Below, piece after piece: positions 1 to 12,900 of a DNA stretch of 64,000 nt. The stretch is from Climacteris rufus (Eukaryota; Chordata; Aves; Passeriformes; Climacteridae). The notes beneath the pieces were generated by a model that had not been told where the DNA came from, searched no databases, and saw nothing but the letters and a program-made list of their open reading frames with translations. The translations under genes and the position numbers were made by a program. The stretch covers positions 205,592 through 269,591 of the forward strand of contig VZRZ01005950.1 in NCBI GenBank assembly GCA_013398175.1. The letters run 5' to 3'. How positions within the stretch are numbered: the first letter of the stretch is position 1; each line of letters opens with the position of its first letter.

Positions 1-862
1 ATGGCATTCCCCCAATAACATAAAAGGAGAAAGACTAATCCCTATCCAGGCTTGCCATTAGTCCAAAACCAAACCCAGAATATGAACCAAGATGCTGGAC
101 AAATATTTATAACCATCCACCCCTAACTAGAAGCAACTGGAAAGAGAAGCTGGCAGCCCAGCTACACAAGCTTTGTTTCCATAATAAAACAGACTACAAA
201 CTATATATAAGCAATCCCAAGCACCTAAATATATACAAATTCCCACTCAAGTGGCACATCCCATGGTAAATGTTAACAATCAATTAACTGACTGCTACCT
301 TCTCTTGGCTGAGTTAGCAGAGCAGGCACTGTAAGCATGGTCCTTCTTCTTGAGTCACGCAGGTCTGCCTAATCTACTGGAAGTTGTTTAAACTAACCTG
401 GTTAATCCTGCACTGAAACAAAAATGCAACAGCTGGACAGGTCACTCTCACAACTGGTACACGAGGACGTGGAAAACAGCTTGTGGATGGTTACACCTTA
501 ATCAGCCACAGTTATTCCCATGAAGATTACCGCCTCATTTTTCCCCAGCACCTTTGCTGAAGTTGCAGCAGAGTTACACACCTCAGGTTTTTGGAATTAA
601 TAATCCAGGAAGGCATTATGAACTTCAACTAATAAACTGACTCATTAGTATAAAAGAATAGATCCCCAATTACTACAAATAAATTTAAGTTGAAACAGTC
701 TGCTATTCCACTGATCCACTTTCATGTGAAGAGTATCTTACCAGAGGTCAATAAGCAATCTGAAATTCCATAACGCAAATAACACAAAGCTCTTTTAAAT
801 ACAGTGTTACTTTTTGAAGACATATTTTAAAAACCTTTATTCACAAAGTTTACATGGCTTAC
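1..862 (-). other. CUL5: CUL5 intron 11 (partial)
   Basis: AT-rich sequence with no coding similarity and no recognisable repeat. It is treated as intron because the exon 11 donor is at its right edge and the remaining CUL5 exons must lie further left. Confidence 0.7.
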
Positions 863-927
863 CCCTTTTGCTTCAATGGCAATTCAAGTTTAAATATTGT
901 AGCATCATTCACAACTGCTTTGTATGC
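863..927 (-). CDS. CUL5: CUL5 coding exon 11 (residues 372-393), last exon in window
   Basis: Encodes AYKAVVNDATIFKLELPLKQ then K and two bases of a glycine codon. Acceptor tttcag, donor gtaagc. The next exon (expected to begin VGLKTQPESK in human) is not found in bases 1-862, so the gene continues off the left edge. Confidence 0.95.
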
Positions 928-3900
928 CTGAAAAATAATTAGATTATTGGTCTTCACTCAATTTCTCTCTGATAAGAATTGCAAAGATTTTATCTCTTTT
1001 TACATTACTGTAACATGAAATTAATTCAATTTAATTTATTAGCCCAAAGCTTGCAGGTTCGATTTTCAGTTTGAGAGTTCAAATTCTATGACTCAATTTC
1101 CCATTAATTTCCCATCAATTTCCCATGTTTTGTGTTTTCCTCTTTTCCATTAGCACACTAGTTTCCTTTAAACAACAATTTAGGAAGAGATAACATGGAG
1201 CAGGTTGCATGCCTGAAGTCATGAGACAAATATGTAGTAAATTCCAAACACAAATAACGCAAATTATTGCTGAAGGTTCTCAGCACGAAGGTCATCTCCT
1301 AATGTGCTTTACAACATTACAAAGCTGAATACATGCAACTTTACACAGGATTACAACAGAAATCAGAAGCTAATCAGTTGTAGTAAATTTCATCAATATT
1401 TTAGTCTGCATATTTAACAGTGGATGGGCACAAGCGTTTTGGAGACATCGTAATATGAATTGCAAAATTCTTCTGTGGATCTTAAAGATCAGCAGAAACA
1501 CACACCTTATCTCTTGCAGTAAGAAATCTTGGATCATCTTGAAAAGCTTCTTTAACCAACTTGCTAAAGCGATTAAATAGCGTAAGCAATTGCTCCACAT
1601 ATTTCTCAGAATCCTAAAGAGGCAGAAATCAAATCAATAACCAAGGCTCACAGAATTCAGTGTTAGCACACATGTCATTCCCTAATCTGTAAAAATGTTG
1701 CATCCTCAATAGCCTGCCTACTGTGAATGTGCATTTTATCTTTATTCTCTGCATTGAAGAGCTCTACAGCACATAAGCCTGAACATAGACTTTCAGGGTA
1801 GTATTACCAATACACAAAAACCAAGAATCTATAACTTTCAAATATTCTACAATAACATTTTAATTTAAAGGAAGTTTTCAAGGACCAATAAAAGACACAT
1901 GCCACATCCTAACTGCTGCAGACACTCAGGTCTCCTAGACCCTGATAAAAAAGATGGTAAAAAGCCGAAAAAATACAGTGGTGGAAAAAATGCTTACGAT
2001 TTCCACACTGGACAACCACTCTTAGATTGAAAGCAAATTTCAAATTTCATCAGGAAGTTAGAATTCTGGAAAAATTGATTAGGCCTTTTAAATTAAGATT
2101 CTAACACAATCCTATTGCATAAGCATCCCATACGCTTAATTTATAACCTTTTATTTACCGTAAATTAGATTCACTTTTTAAAGCTACAACTGAAAACAAA
2201 GCGTAAAAAGTTATCCTGAAGACATTTTAAACTTTTAGTGGATCAAAATTTGATCTTTAAAAACAAAATCTTAAAAAACTATTTCCATTCACACATTTGT
2301 TCCATAAATAGAGAACATTTAACTTCTGAAAAGTTGTTCTTCTGTTGTTATTTTACTAAAAACCAATACACTTACAGTAGTAATAGTTTCAGCAGCTGCT
2401 ACCATGTCTGCAAGTCCAGCACTAACAATATGTTCTTCCAAATCCTTTAGCATAGGCTCTATGCCATTCGGAACTTTATCCATCAGTGAAAACATTAAAT
2501 GCAACTCTGAAAGACACAAATCCTCATGAAGCCACCAGTCAAAGACCTGGATATAACCCAAATATACTGCATTTCTCCTAGGCATATCTCAAGTGGAGCA
2601 CTAAATACACAAAGAACTGATAATCCAATTCATTCCTTAAAAAGAAGGATATTTTGAGTACTGTTGTAACTCTAGTCTCACAGGAGATTCTTTTGAAGAC
2701 AGAAAAAGATATTTATTGCAATGTAATACTTGCTCATGCATATAGTATCACAAGCTTGAATAAGACCCCCTAAAATCAAAGGCAATTTGGATTAAATCCA
2801 GGTTTTAACTGCCTTAAAATCCCTGGGAAAAATGCGTCTCTCAGTTGGAAGCCTACAGGAGTTTAAGCAGGAAATTGTATGGATTCAAGAGACTTTTAAA
2901 TTTTAAATTAAAGCCAAACAGACCTGTCTTTGTGTATCTTCCAATACCACTTACAAGCTTTGTTTTAATTAAAGCTTGCAAAGTTCTGCAGTAACCAAAA
3001 CTGACTAATGCAAACAGTGAACTCTTTTTCCCAAAGAGTTTATTCAGTTTTTCTGAAAGTTACCAGTACAGAAACTTCAAAAAGTGATCTGCTTTATTTG
3101 TCTCCTTTTTGTGAAGATATTTCAACACTGCTTAAAAAAAAAAAAAAAAAAGGAACTGAAACATCAATAATAATCTNNNNNNNNNNNNNNNNNNNNNNNN
3201 NNNNNNNNNNNNGTACAGAAACTTCAAAAAGTGATCTGCTTTATTTGTCTCCTTTTTGTGAAGATATTTCAACGCTGCTTAAAAAAAAAAAAAAAAGGTA
3301 CTGAAACATCAATAATCATCTTGACAAAGCTGTCCACAAAGAACACTGGGATTAAGGTCACCAGATTGTCGTAAAGAGACCACAGAGATTTGAACTCAAC
3401 ATGGCAAAGGACTCTGCTCAATGAAAAAGAACAAATAGATCATGGACTCTGATTTTTTTTTTTTTTATAGAAGTTATAGATTCTTTTAGTTCCTCAATGT
3501 TTTGTCTGCTGTGATAGTGGAAAAGTCAGTGGCCCTGCCTTTGCTTTCTCCTCTTCAATACTTTTGTCAGCAACATCAAGATCCTGTCACCCCTGAGGAT
3601 GAATTATGCTACCATCATCTGTATCTCAACAGCTGCTGCAGAAGCAAATAGAAAAGCACATAGAAAAATAAATCCTTTTAGAACATAACAGTGCAAATCA
3701 GAGAATGGAAACTACAAACAACCTTGAATAAGAACTTGCAATGGTACTAGAGACAACTCATAATGGGCTGAATGACAGGATTTCAGGGACCAGGAAAAAA
3801 AATGGAGTCAGAGGCATTCTCAGTGTAATTTAGATCTACTATAAGAGATGGCAGCACTGTTTTACATAGAGAAAGTCCAAAAAGCTCACTCAACTTTTAC

Positions 3901-6900
3901 TGTATCTTTTAATCCATGCTTTTAAATAGGGTAAGAAGGCAGGAAGAGATGGAAGAAAAAGAGAAACAAAAAGATACCTTAAAGGGTTCTCCATCTGTTT
4001 TTGTACACTAGTGATGACATAAATATTTGAAGGAAAAAAAAAAATCAGTGGTTCCTCTTAAGAAACATTAGCAAAGGAAGACTCCAGGTGCAGCCCTAAG
4101 ACTGCAGGAATCCAAAAAACCAGATTCCTCAAAGACAGATTTCAAAATAACAAAACCAAAAGAAGTATTTCACTGGAATTTCTCTCAGAATATATTGACA
4201 CTGAAGAGTGAAGAAATCCGTACTTGTTGGGGCACTTTAAGTCTGTTTTCATTCTGTATTTGTAAAAGCCAAGTATATTTTTTATCTCTGTTCTACTTCA
4301 AGAAAAGAAATCTAGGCCTCCCTTCCCCAATACTATAAGCAAACAAAAACACAGTAGAGTCAATTCTGACGTCTTTGCAAGGTATGACATTTTTGATAGT
4401 TTTTAGTCGGAAAACATTATTCCTTCCTTTTTTTTGCACAGTGTGTAAATATTAAGTACTTAATACAACAAGAGTATTACAGTCGTGCCCAGCTCATAGC
4501 CAAAAAAACCCACCAAAACAGTCCTTTTTTGTCAGTGCTGTTTAATAAAGAAAACATCACTGAATTCTTTGGGGCAGAAAATATCAGAAAGTCACATGCA
4601 AAGCACAGCAGAGGACCCTATCAGATGTATATATTACTATGTATAGCTCCAGTCTTTAATTACATTTTTAGTCACCTGCACCTGCATCCCTCATTAAAAC
4701 ATTTTCAACAGTTCTTACACACTAAATTGAAGTGCTCTGCAACCAAGCACCACCACAGGACAGACAGAGCCCAAGAGAGGACTGTGTGAATATTTCAACA
4801 GGTTTCTAAGGAAAGATCCTTTGGTGCCTTCTGCAGTTCTGCATTTACATAAGCCTCCTGCATTCTCCCAAAGGCTGTAACATATACTCATAAAAAGTTC
4901 CATGGCTTTCTACATTTAGCTCTGGACTACTGCCAGAAATCATGCTGCTAGATGAACAGGTCAGTATGACATAGTTTTGAGGTCAAATATTTTCTGAAAT
5001 GCTAGCTTTAGAAGTGAGTATTTTTTATAATATGCTAAGTCATAAAACAGTTTTCACATTTCCATAGAAATGAAAACTTCATAAGACATTAGTCAATATT
5101 CCCTGGCTGCAGGATACCAAGACTTCAAAGAAAAATTAACCTGTGATTTCAGCTTTTAATGTTTTTTAATTTTCCTACCTGAATTATAACATTTTAATGA
5201 CATATCCAGTTTGTTTTATCATACAGGACCAACACAAGACTTCTGAATCACGCTAACCACTCAACTTTTGGCAGCAGAGTTTAAAAAATCTTCTGAAAAC
5301 TTTAAAAAGGCATGCAGAGCTAACTTTGAATACTCACACTGACATACTGTCTATAAAACCACATGAACGGCTTGCAGAGATTTTGTTCATTCGACCTACT
5401 GGTCCTGCATCAATAATCAGAATAAGAAAAATTTCTCCCTGCCTTTCAGAAAAAAAAAACTTTTAGAAAGAGATACTTCACCTTTTTTCTAGGTGTAAAG
5501 AGGTAGCAGGGTGAAATGAAGGGGAAATATTTGTATGTGAAGTATTCAAATAGAAAGTAAAGACATATTTACCAGAGTTAGTCAACATGATGACATTAAA
5601 TCTAGGAAAAAATAAGGAAAACAGAGCACAAAATATTTTCGTTCAAGCAAGATGAGTCCTATCCACTCCTTCAGATTAGGGTACCATACATACAGATTTC
5701 CAAAGTGATAGAAAAGAAATGAACCAATGATGGTAATTTTTTGTGAGATAAAGTTGTTCATGTGCAACGATATTTTTACATTAAACACTGCCACCATCTA
5801 TTAGAAACAGTAATTTGATATATCTACACCCAAATCTATTTTTATGCAGTTCATGTGGGGTTCATCCTGCACTGCTCTTGAAGCTTCACTTACTTTCTGT
5901 TTCATTTCGCTTGATCATGCCTTGGCATTCAGCTAAAATGGTCTCTTTGAAAGATGTCACCAGGGCATTGACGCAGCACTCCATGAGCTGAAACACAGCA
6001 AACACCGGATTAGCTCCAGCAGCCGTCTGAGCACCGAGTCTGATGTGCCTCACGTTTGCCCTGGTACAAAACCCAGCCTGTTCTCAACAATCAGCTCTAT
6101 AAAATAACTGATTCATTCACTGATTCATGAAAGTATGTGCAGTTTGAATAGAATCTATATAGGAATTACACTTCTTCAAAATGTTTAGTTTAGTTAATTT
6201 GGTCAAGTCTCCTCCAAAGCATTAATGAGCTCAGTATTTCTGTCGACTCTTCTCTCAAGGGAGCCACCACTTTTGGAACAGTAACTACCCTACTTCATTT
6301 CCAAGTATACATCCAAGAGCTAAGAATAGTTCTCATTCCAGCATACCCTATTTGGACCAGGCTGGATGGCTTCAACAAGGCATTAGATCTAGAACAGAAA
6401 CTGCTTGCACATGTCAGGACCATCTCTTTTGTCAGTTACAATTTACCTCTTTATAGGAGTTACAATTTATAGCTGTGCATAATGAATGAATCACAGTTTA
6501 ACAAAAGGTGTAAAGCACACTTTGATCCACTGTGAAAAAATGATCACATTTAAAAGGTATTTATTTAAAATAACTTGTTTCCTGAACTAATTTCAACACA
6601 GATAATTATGAACTATTCATTGCAGTTAAATCTTCCTCTGGAGTGTGAACTGTATGAAAAATTGCTGAAGAGGGAAGAAGGGGGAAGAAAAAAAAGAAAA
6701 TCCATCTTTTATATTAAATGGCCATATTTCAGTCTAAGTGGAAATATATTACAGCTTTAGTGAAATGTCTACTGCTCCTTTTGATTGCAATGAACAATAA
6801 CTCTTTCAGGTATTCTAAATGAGCACTGAGAAACCCTTTGCCAAATCGATTGCCCAGCTTATTTGCAAGCATAATTCTCACCCACTGTTAAGCATAGGAA

Positions 6901-9900
6901 AAAAACCCACCATACCCACAAAAACCAACCTGAATAAAAACCTGTCCTTCAGTTTGAACTTTTGATCTACATGTACTATTAAAACACCTGCAGAAATCAC
7001 AGATTACCAGATTGAAAAGTAATACATATTTTTGCAACAAATAATACAATGTACGATTAAAAAACATAAAAGAAACTGTTTCAATTTACTGCTATCAAAT
7101 AATATTGTAACACAAAACTAAAAACTGCAAGGTAATACCATCCAAATATGACAGACATCATTTTTCTACACATTATACTCACTGCTTCTACAGAGTTACA
7201 TTCACGTCTTGTTTCTAAATATCGTAGTGCTCTTTTCTCTTCTTCTTTTAGTTTAGCATCTGCCTGTGCAAAAGTAGAACAGCAATCATTTTAAGTACTA
7301 ACACTTTCAATACAAAGTTACAACAGAATTTTTACTTACATATTTCATATAATTCTGTACACCGTTTTGTTGTAAATAAGAAGGAGCCTGTGTTCTATAA
7401 AATCTCTCTGTTGAATCCAAATATGCCTTTTCAAAGTTATCCCGATATATCTGAAGTTTATCTTCAGGATTAGAACAAAGGTTAACTGCAAAGAGAAAGT
7501 CCAAACTTACTCTCAGGTCTTGGAAGTTTATGTGGCTAATAATAAGCAAACCTCAATGAGAGAGTGAGACTTGTATTAAAAGGTTGCATTGAACCATTTG
7601 AAATAGCTGATATATGACTCTGATCACAAAGGTAACCAAATGTAGCCAATCTTTGCTCCCAAAAACGTTCAGATTAACTATGGGGAACTGGAAAAAACTG
7701 CATACTTAGCTCCAGCACTTCAGACATTTAAACATGGTAACCATAAATACACATACAACTGTGAAATTTTAAGGAAGGAATAAAAAAGCTCAGAATAATG
7801 CCTAATAAAGTGAAAAGTTCTCCACCTGATGGAGCAAAAACCTTGTCTTAGCCACTGTTTTTAGAATCACAATGTCTCCATTTTAGAGTATTTTCCTGTT
7901 TTACAAGAATGGAGACAGTGATCTTACTGCAGTGCTTTGCACTATTTGAAAAAGAGTTTCCACTTTCCTCTCAAGTGTTACAGAGAAAGAAATAGTCATT
8001 AAATGGAATATGCTTTAAAAAAGCTTAGAACTGGACTTCTATAAGAGAGTATTAGCCAAAAGTTTAGTTCAACAGGCTGGAACGCTCTGAAAAGCGGCAG
8101 GCAGTGGTGAAATGTTATAGACGTTTCAGATACACAGATCTGGTCTGAAACAAAGAAAAAGACTGAGTCTTAAATGCAGCCTGTTTAGCATTTCTTCTTC
8201 AAACTGCCTAGAGAATCAGAAGCAATATGTAAAGGAGTATAGACAAAGTTGTATCTGCAACCCCAAAAGGTGAAAAAGCAATCTTCTCTTTGAAAACATT
8301 GATTCTGCAGTGATACACAGGTAAATCACTTAGAAGCTAAAGATTATAAACAGAATTTAATTGGTGTCATGTACCAACTAGAACAACACAAAAAATCAAC
8401 ACAAAACGCTGAGATAATTCCAACCCTACCACCACTTTGTATGAATAAAATTCATTTACTAAAGTGAGGAGGCAACAGATCAGTGTGTGCCAGACGTACC
8501 ATATGATTCTCGAACTCCAATAACGAGCTGGGAGTCGAAAGCTTCTCCTAATCTTTCAGCATGAACTAGCTTCATTGCACTGTCCTGAAGTCTATTTTTT
8601 ATATTTGAAAATATGGATTCATTCCATGTATCTAGCATGAGCTGTGTATCAGAAAGAAAAAAAAATCCTGTCAGAAGGGTACATGCGGACCTAAGTTTAC
8701 GCAAAAAAATACAAGATCAGAAACAGGAATCAAGCAATTTATAATGTAATTTTTAGGTCATGTACAGCAGTTCAGCTATGTTAGAACTTGACCTTGCTCT
8801 GACTTGTTATAGGAGTAATATTCAGCTCACATTCTAAGTTTCCTTTATGTAACGGGACAGCTAGGGGAATCAGTCCTGAATGCATGTATTCATTCCACAG
8901 TTCTGTATTATTTCTACAGTTCTTGATAATCACTCAAGTAACTTCCAGCAACACAATGTGCCAGGAGTTGCAGTATCAGAGGGGACAAACACCCAAACAT
9001 AGTTCACTGTTTGACAGGTGCAGTCTTATAGCAAAACCAAAAACTCAACTAACACCACAGTTATGTAAAGAGAAAGACTGATGGTTTTAGATTGCATTTA
9101 TCCAACTAGAGAGTACAGTATGCAAGTAATGAAATGTATTTATAAAATACTCCAAATCTCATCTAAGCAGCAAAGTTTTAAAAGTAATTACGGAGACTCT
9201 TATCAAAACCCTCATCACTCAATGGGTCCCTTTACATTCCATGACCTGATTTATTACTTTTGGGGATTGTTACTGATGCTGCTGTAAAAGCACTGCATTA
9301 CACTTGACCACCATACTTGTGCCCATCTAAGCCCCTTTTGCTGTTCAGTAGCAGCTACTGGAAGCATGCTACATGTTTGCTAAAAATCTTAGTTTGCTTT
9401 CAAAATTCATGCTACTGGGGTTATTTTTTTTTTTTTTTTGTCCCTAGACACTGTATCTGGCTCTTTCTAATGACACTGAGTATCTAATGAAATGATACCA
9501 AAGCTTAAAAGATAATGTTAGTTTTTTTCTATCCAACTCAGGCCATTTTATTACTTTAGCAGAAAGCTCAAACTGACAGGATCTACAAACTTGACAGCAA
9601 CTGCTATGAATGTAATTTCAGCACAATAATTTTCAGTCTACACTCGAAGTGGAAATCAGGTTGGAATTATTAATTTGACCAATTCCAACTTTACCTCATT
9701 ACTGTGATTAAGCTTACTAAAAAATGAGCTTAGGACAACTTGACACCATTGCATGACAAAGTTAATAGTAAAGAGTAGATGATCTTATTCCATTCCTGCT
9801 TTGTAAATTTTAGATTTTAACACAACTAGCACATAATAAAAGTCAGATATTCTTTAGAGAGAGTGAAGTTTACCATCCTTTATTAACTTCTCCATAACTG

Positions 9901-12900
9901 CCTCTCAATTTCAGCTACATTTCCTTTTCTGACAATGAAGTATGATATGTTGGAAGAGGCTGTTTAAAACATTGCAACATTCATAGAAACAAAGCTTTAT
10001 TTAATTATGCTTCCTCAATTAATTTTTTCATTATTTTAACTTGTTATTTAAACATTATGTTGCACTGTTTACAAGAGCTCAAGGGAGTTAAAAACTGGAG
10101 AAGAAAACAGTGAGATAATGTCAAGCAACCTGGCAGGCACATTAACAGCTTTGTCATGGTGAAAATGCTTCTAGGTATTATGATTAGGGAAGTTTTATAG
10201 AGATATTTGAAGGAAAACACATCACTTTGGGAGGCTATATGAAGAACTTCCCAAGCATGGGAAAAGTTTCCACAAGGCATTTTTCAGAAAACTACGGAGA
10301 ATGATGCCAGAAAGACTTTCATGATGAACAGGAAGGCCTTCAGCAGTGAATATGAAAGAATGAGAGAGTTTAGAGAAAATGGGATAATGAATAAAGCTGA
10401 ACTAAAGGACTTAACACTTTACAACTGGAATGCTTATTTTTTCTTACAATAAAAGACTAAAGCAATTTACAGGACCATTATTCATGGGACTCAGAACACT
10501 GAGCACTCCATGCTCAAAACCCTAAACTTTCTTTACATGTTTGATATGAAACAGCAAAAAGATCATATCCACAAGATTCTGTATGTCCCATCTCATCATT
10601 GATACGACTGACCGTTTGGAGAAGAAAAGGGAAACTGGGAGATCAATACTTAAGATGGATTTTGTTTATAAAATGCAGAGATATGCCCCAATTAAGAGTT
10701 TGGACTAGGATATAAATTAGGAACAGAAAAACTACTCACTTCTATATACATGTACACTTGCTGCTCACAAATATAGAGAAAGTACATGGATTTGTAACTA
10801 TTTGCTATTTTAGGATTCAAGTCATAATTAAAAAAACCCTCTCAAAATCCAAAAAACCAACCAACCAAAGAAACCCCACCAAAACACAAACAAATCCAAA
10901 GCCCCTCCAAAAAATGCTTTAATCACATGAACGAAACTGTTAATAGCCAAAGCAAAACTGGAGAAGCGAAGTCAAACTCTGGTGGAGAGGAAAAAGCGAA
11001 GAGTTGCAGGGTAGTTGTGACCCTTCCAAAGCAAAGTGACACATCCCGTTACAGGGTTGGTGCTATTTCATCTCGAGCTCCAGAATCCCTTCAGCACCAT
11101 GGCTGGAGGCCGAGCGTGTGCAGCAAAGCTCTCCTGCAATGCCGCTCTCTCACCTTTCGAACAATGCTGTCCTCTACGTTGGACTTCTTGTTGCTGCCCT
11201 GCTTGCCCATTAAAGTGATCTCCAGCTGACAGAAGGGCTTGGGCAGGATGTCGCACTGCGTGAAGAACTTGCGCCACTCCACGATGTAGGCTTTGAGCAG
11301 CGCCGTGTCATCCTGGTGACTCAGCACCCTCTGCACGGGGGGCGAGAAGAGCAGCTCACTTAGAAATAAAGTTATGCACAAAATATGGGCTGACTTTGTT
11401 TATGCTGAAAATAACTCCCCATATAAAAGCTGAAGATACAGATCTATCGGACTAAGAAAGGCTACATATTTAAGGACTATTTAGTTTCTTGAAGTTGTAA
11501 TTAAGCCACATCACATGGGTCATTTCTAAAGGGTAAACAAAGATAGCGGCAAACAAGTACTCAGTAAGTTAAAATTTTCCAAATTAACCTTTTTTCTCCC
11601 CTCCTTTTTAGTCATTTGCAAGCAAAAAATTAAAACCTTTGGTTTAAAGGCATGTACTGGTAGAACTGCATAAAAAAAAAAATGAACGTAAACCTCTAAG
11701 GACTATGTTATATCCTATACAGTGACAAGTTTTGATTCAATGGCATCTACTAACCTTTCACTAGACCCAGACAGCTAGTTAACATCCATATTTTGTTAGA
11801 GCCTGGAAACTAAGCTACATTGTCCGCTGGCTACCATAATGCCAAAAAACCTGTCTCTCAAATAACAGCCAACACAGACCACATCAAAGGCCTCAGCTCA
11901 GCACAGCATTTATGCATGTCAGCAGGTAAGCTGTGGAACATAAAAATCAACATTTATATGCCTGGTTATACAAAGGCCTGTATAAAAAACTATTTTTCTT
12001 GAAGCAAAGCCTTAGTGGTGTAAATCACTTCACTAAAGAAAGAGTTTGTAGACGTTTAAAACTTTGCCATGGGTTTCTTTAGAATTTTGTTTTTTAATTT
12101 CACAACTCCCTCTTTTAAATCCTTCATAGCAAACGATGTCTTCTGTAGTGTGTTTGTTACAAACACAAGGATTTCCTTTGAGTCTATTGACAACTTGACT
12201 TGTTTGGAGGGAAGCCCATAAAACTGGACAGCTAAGCTTGCTGAGTCAGTAGCACAGATATTTGTAGTACACTGTACATATGGCTTATTTTAAAGCCATC
12301 CATGCACATGTCAACAGAGTGCTGAAGCTATATAAACAACTTTTTTTTTCAGACAGTAATTTCTTACAGAAAATTCTGCCTTAAGAAGCTTTCAAGTGGA
12401 AGAAAATTCCATAAGTACTGTTGGATAAACAAAAATAATACTGGTTTTTTTTTTTAATATAACACAAAAATCACTGCCCATCCCAGCTTCAAGCACTGTG
12501 AGAAAACAATGAGCCAAGGCAAATGCTCCAGGCTTTTCTTTTTGTCAATAAAAGTTTGCAGGGTAATTACGATCTCCAGAACATCACAAAATTTCAAACA
12601 AAAAAAAGCAATGCATTTAGATCCAACAAAGGTCAGAATCACTGGCTATTATTCTAGCAATGTGAATAGAAGTTATGAAACATTAAGAACTTACTGCTTG
12701 TGCCTGTTTAATAAAATCAAGGATGTCTTCCTTCAGAGCTTGATGGATTTTTGCTGGACCTTTATCATCCCACAAGCAAACTGCATGTACATCTCTAGAA
12801 AACAATTTATCCACCTCTTAGTAACAGCTACTCAAATTTTAATGCTGTAACATATGAGACCTTAACAGTCATCATTTCAGTATGTCAAGAAATTAATACA

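Noticed and set aside
2319..2585. 88-codon minus-strand ORF as a separate gene
   Set aside because: It is CUL5 exon 9 read through into the introns on both sides; only 2376-2506 is coding.
7307..7549. 80-codon minus-strand ORF as a gene
   Set aside because: It is CUL5 exon 6 with intronic read-through.
8480..8704. 74-codon minus-strand ORF as a gene
   Set aside because: It is CUL5 exon 5 with intronic read-through.
11091..11381. 96-codon minus-strand ORF as a gene
   Set aside because: It is CUL5 exon 4 with intronic read-through.
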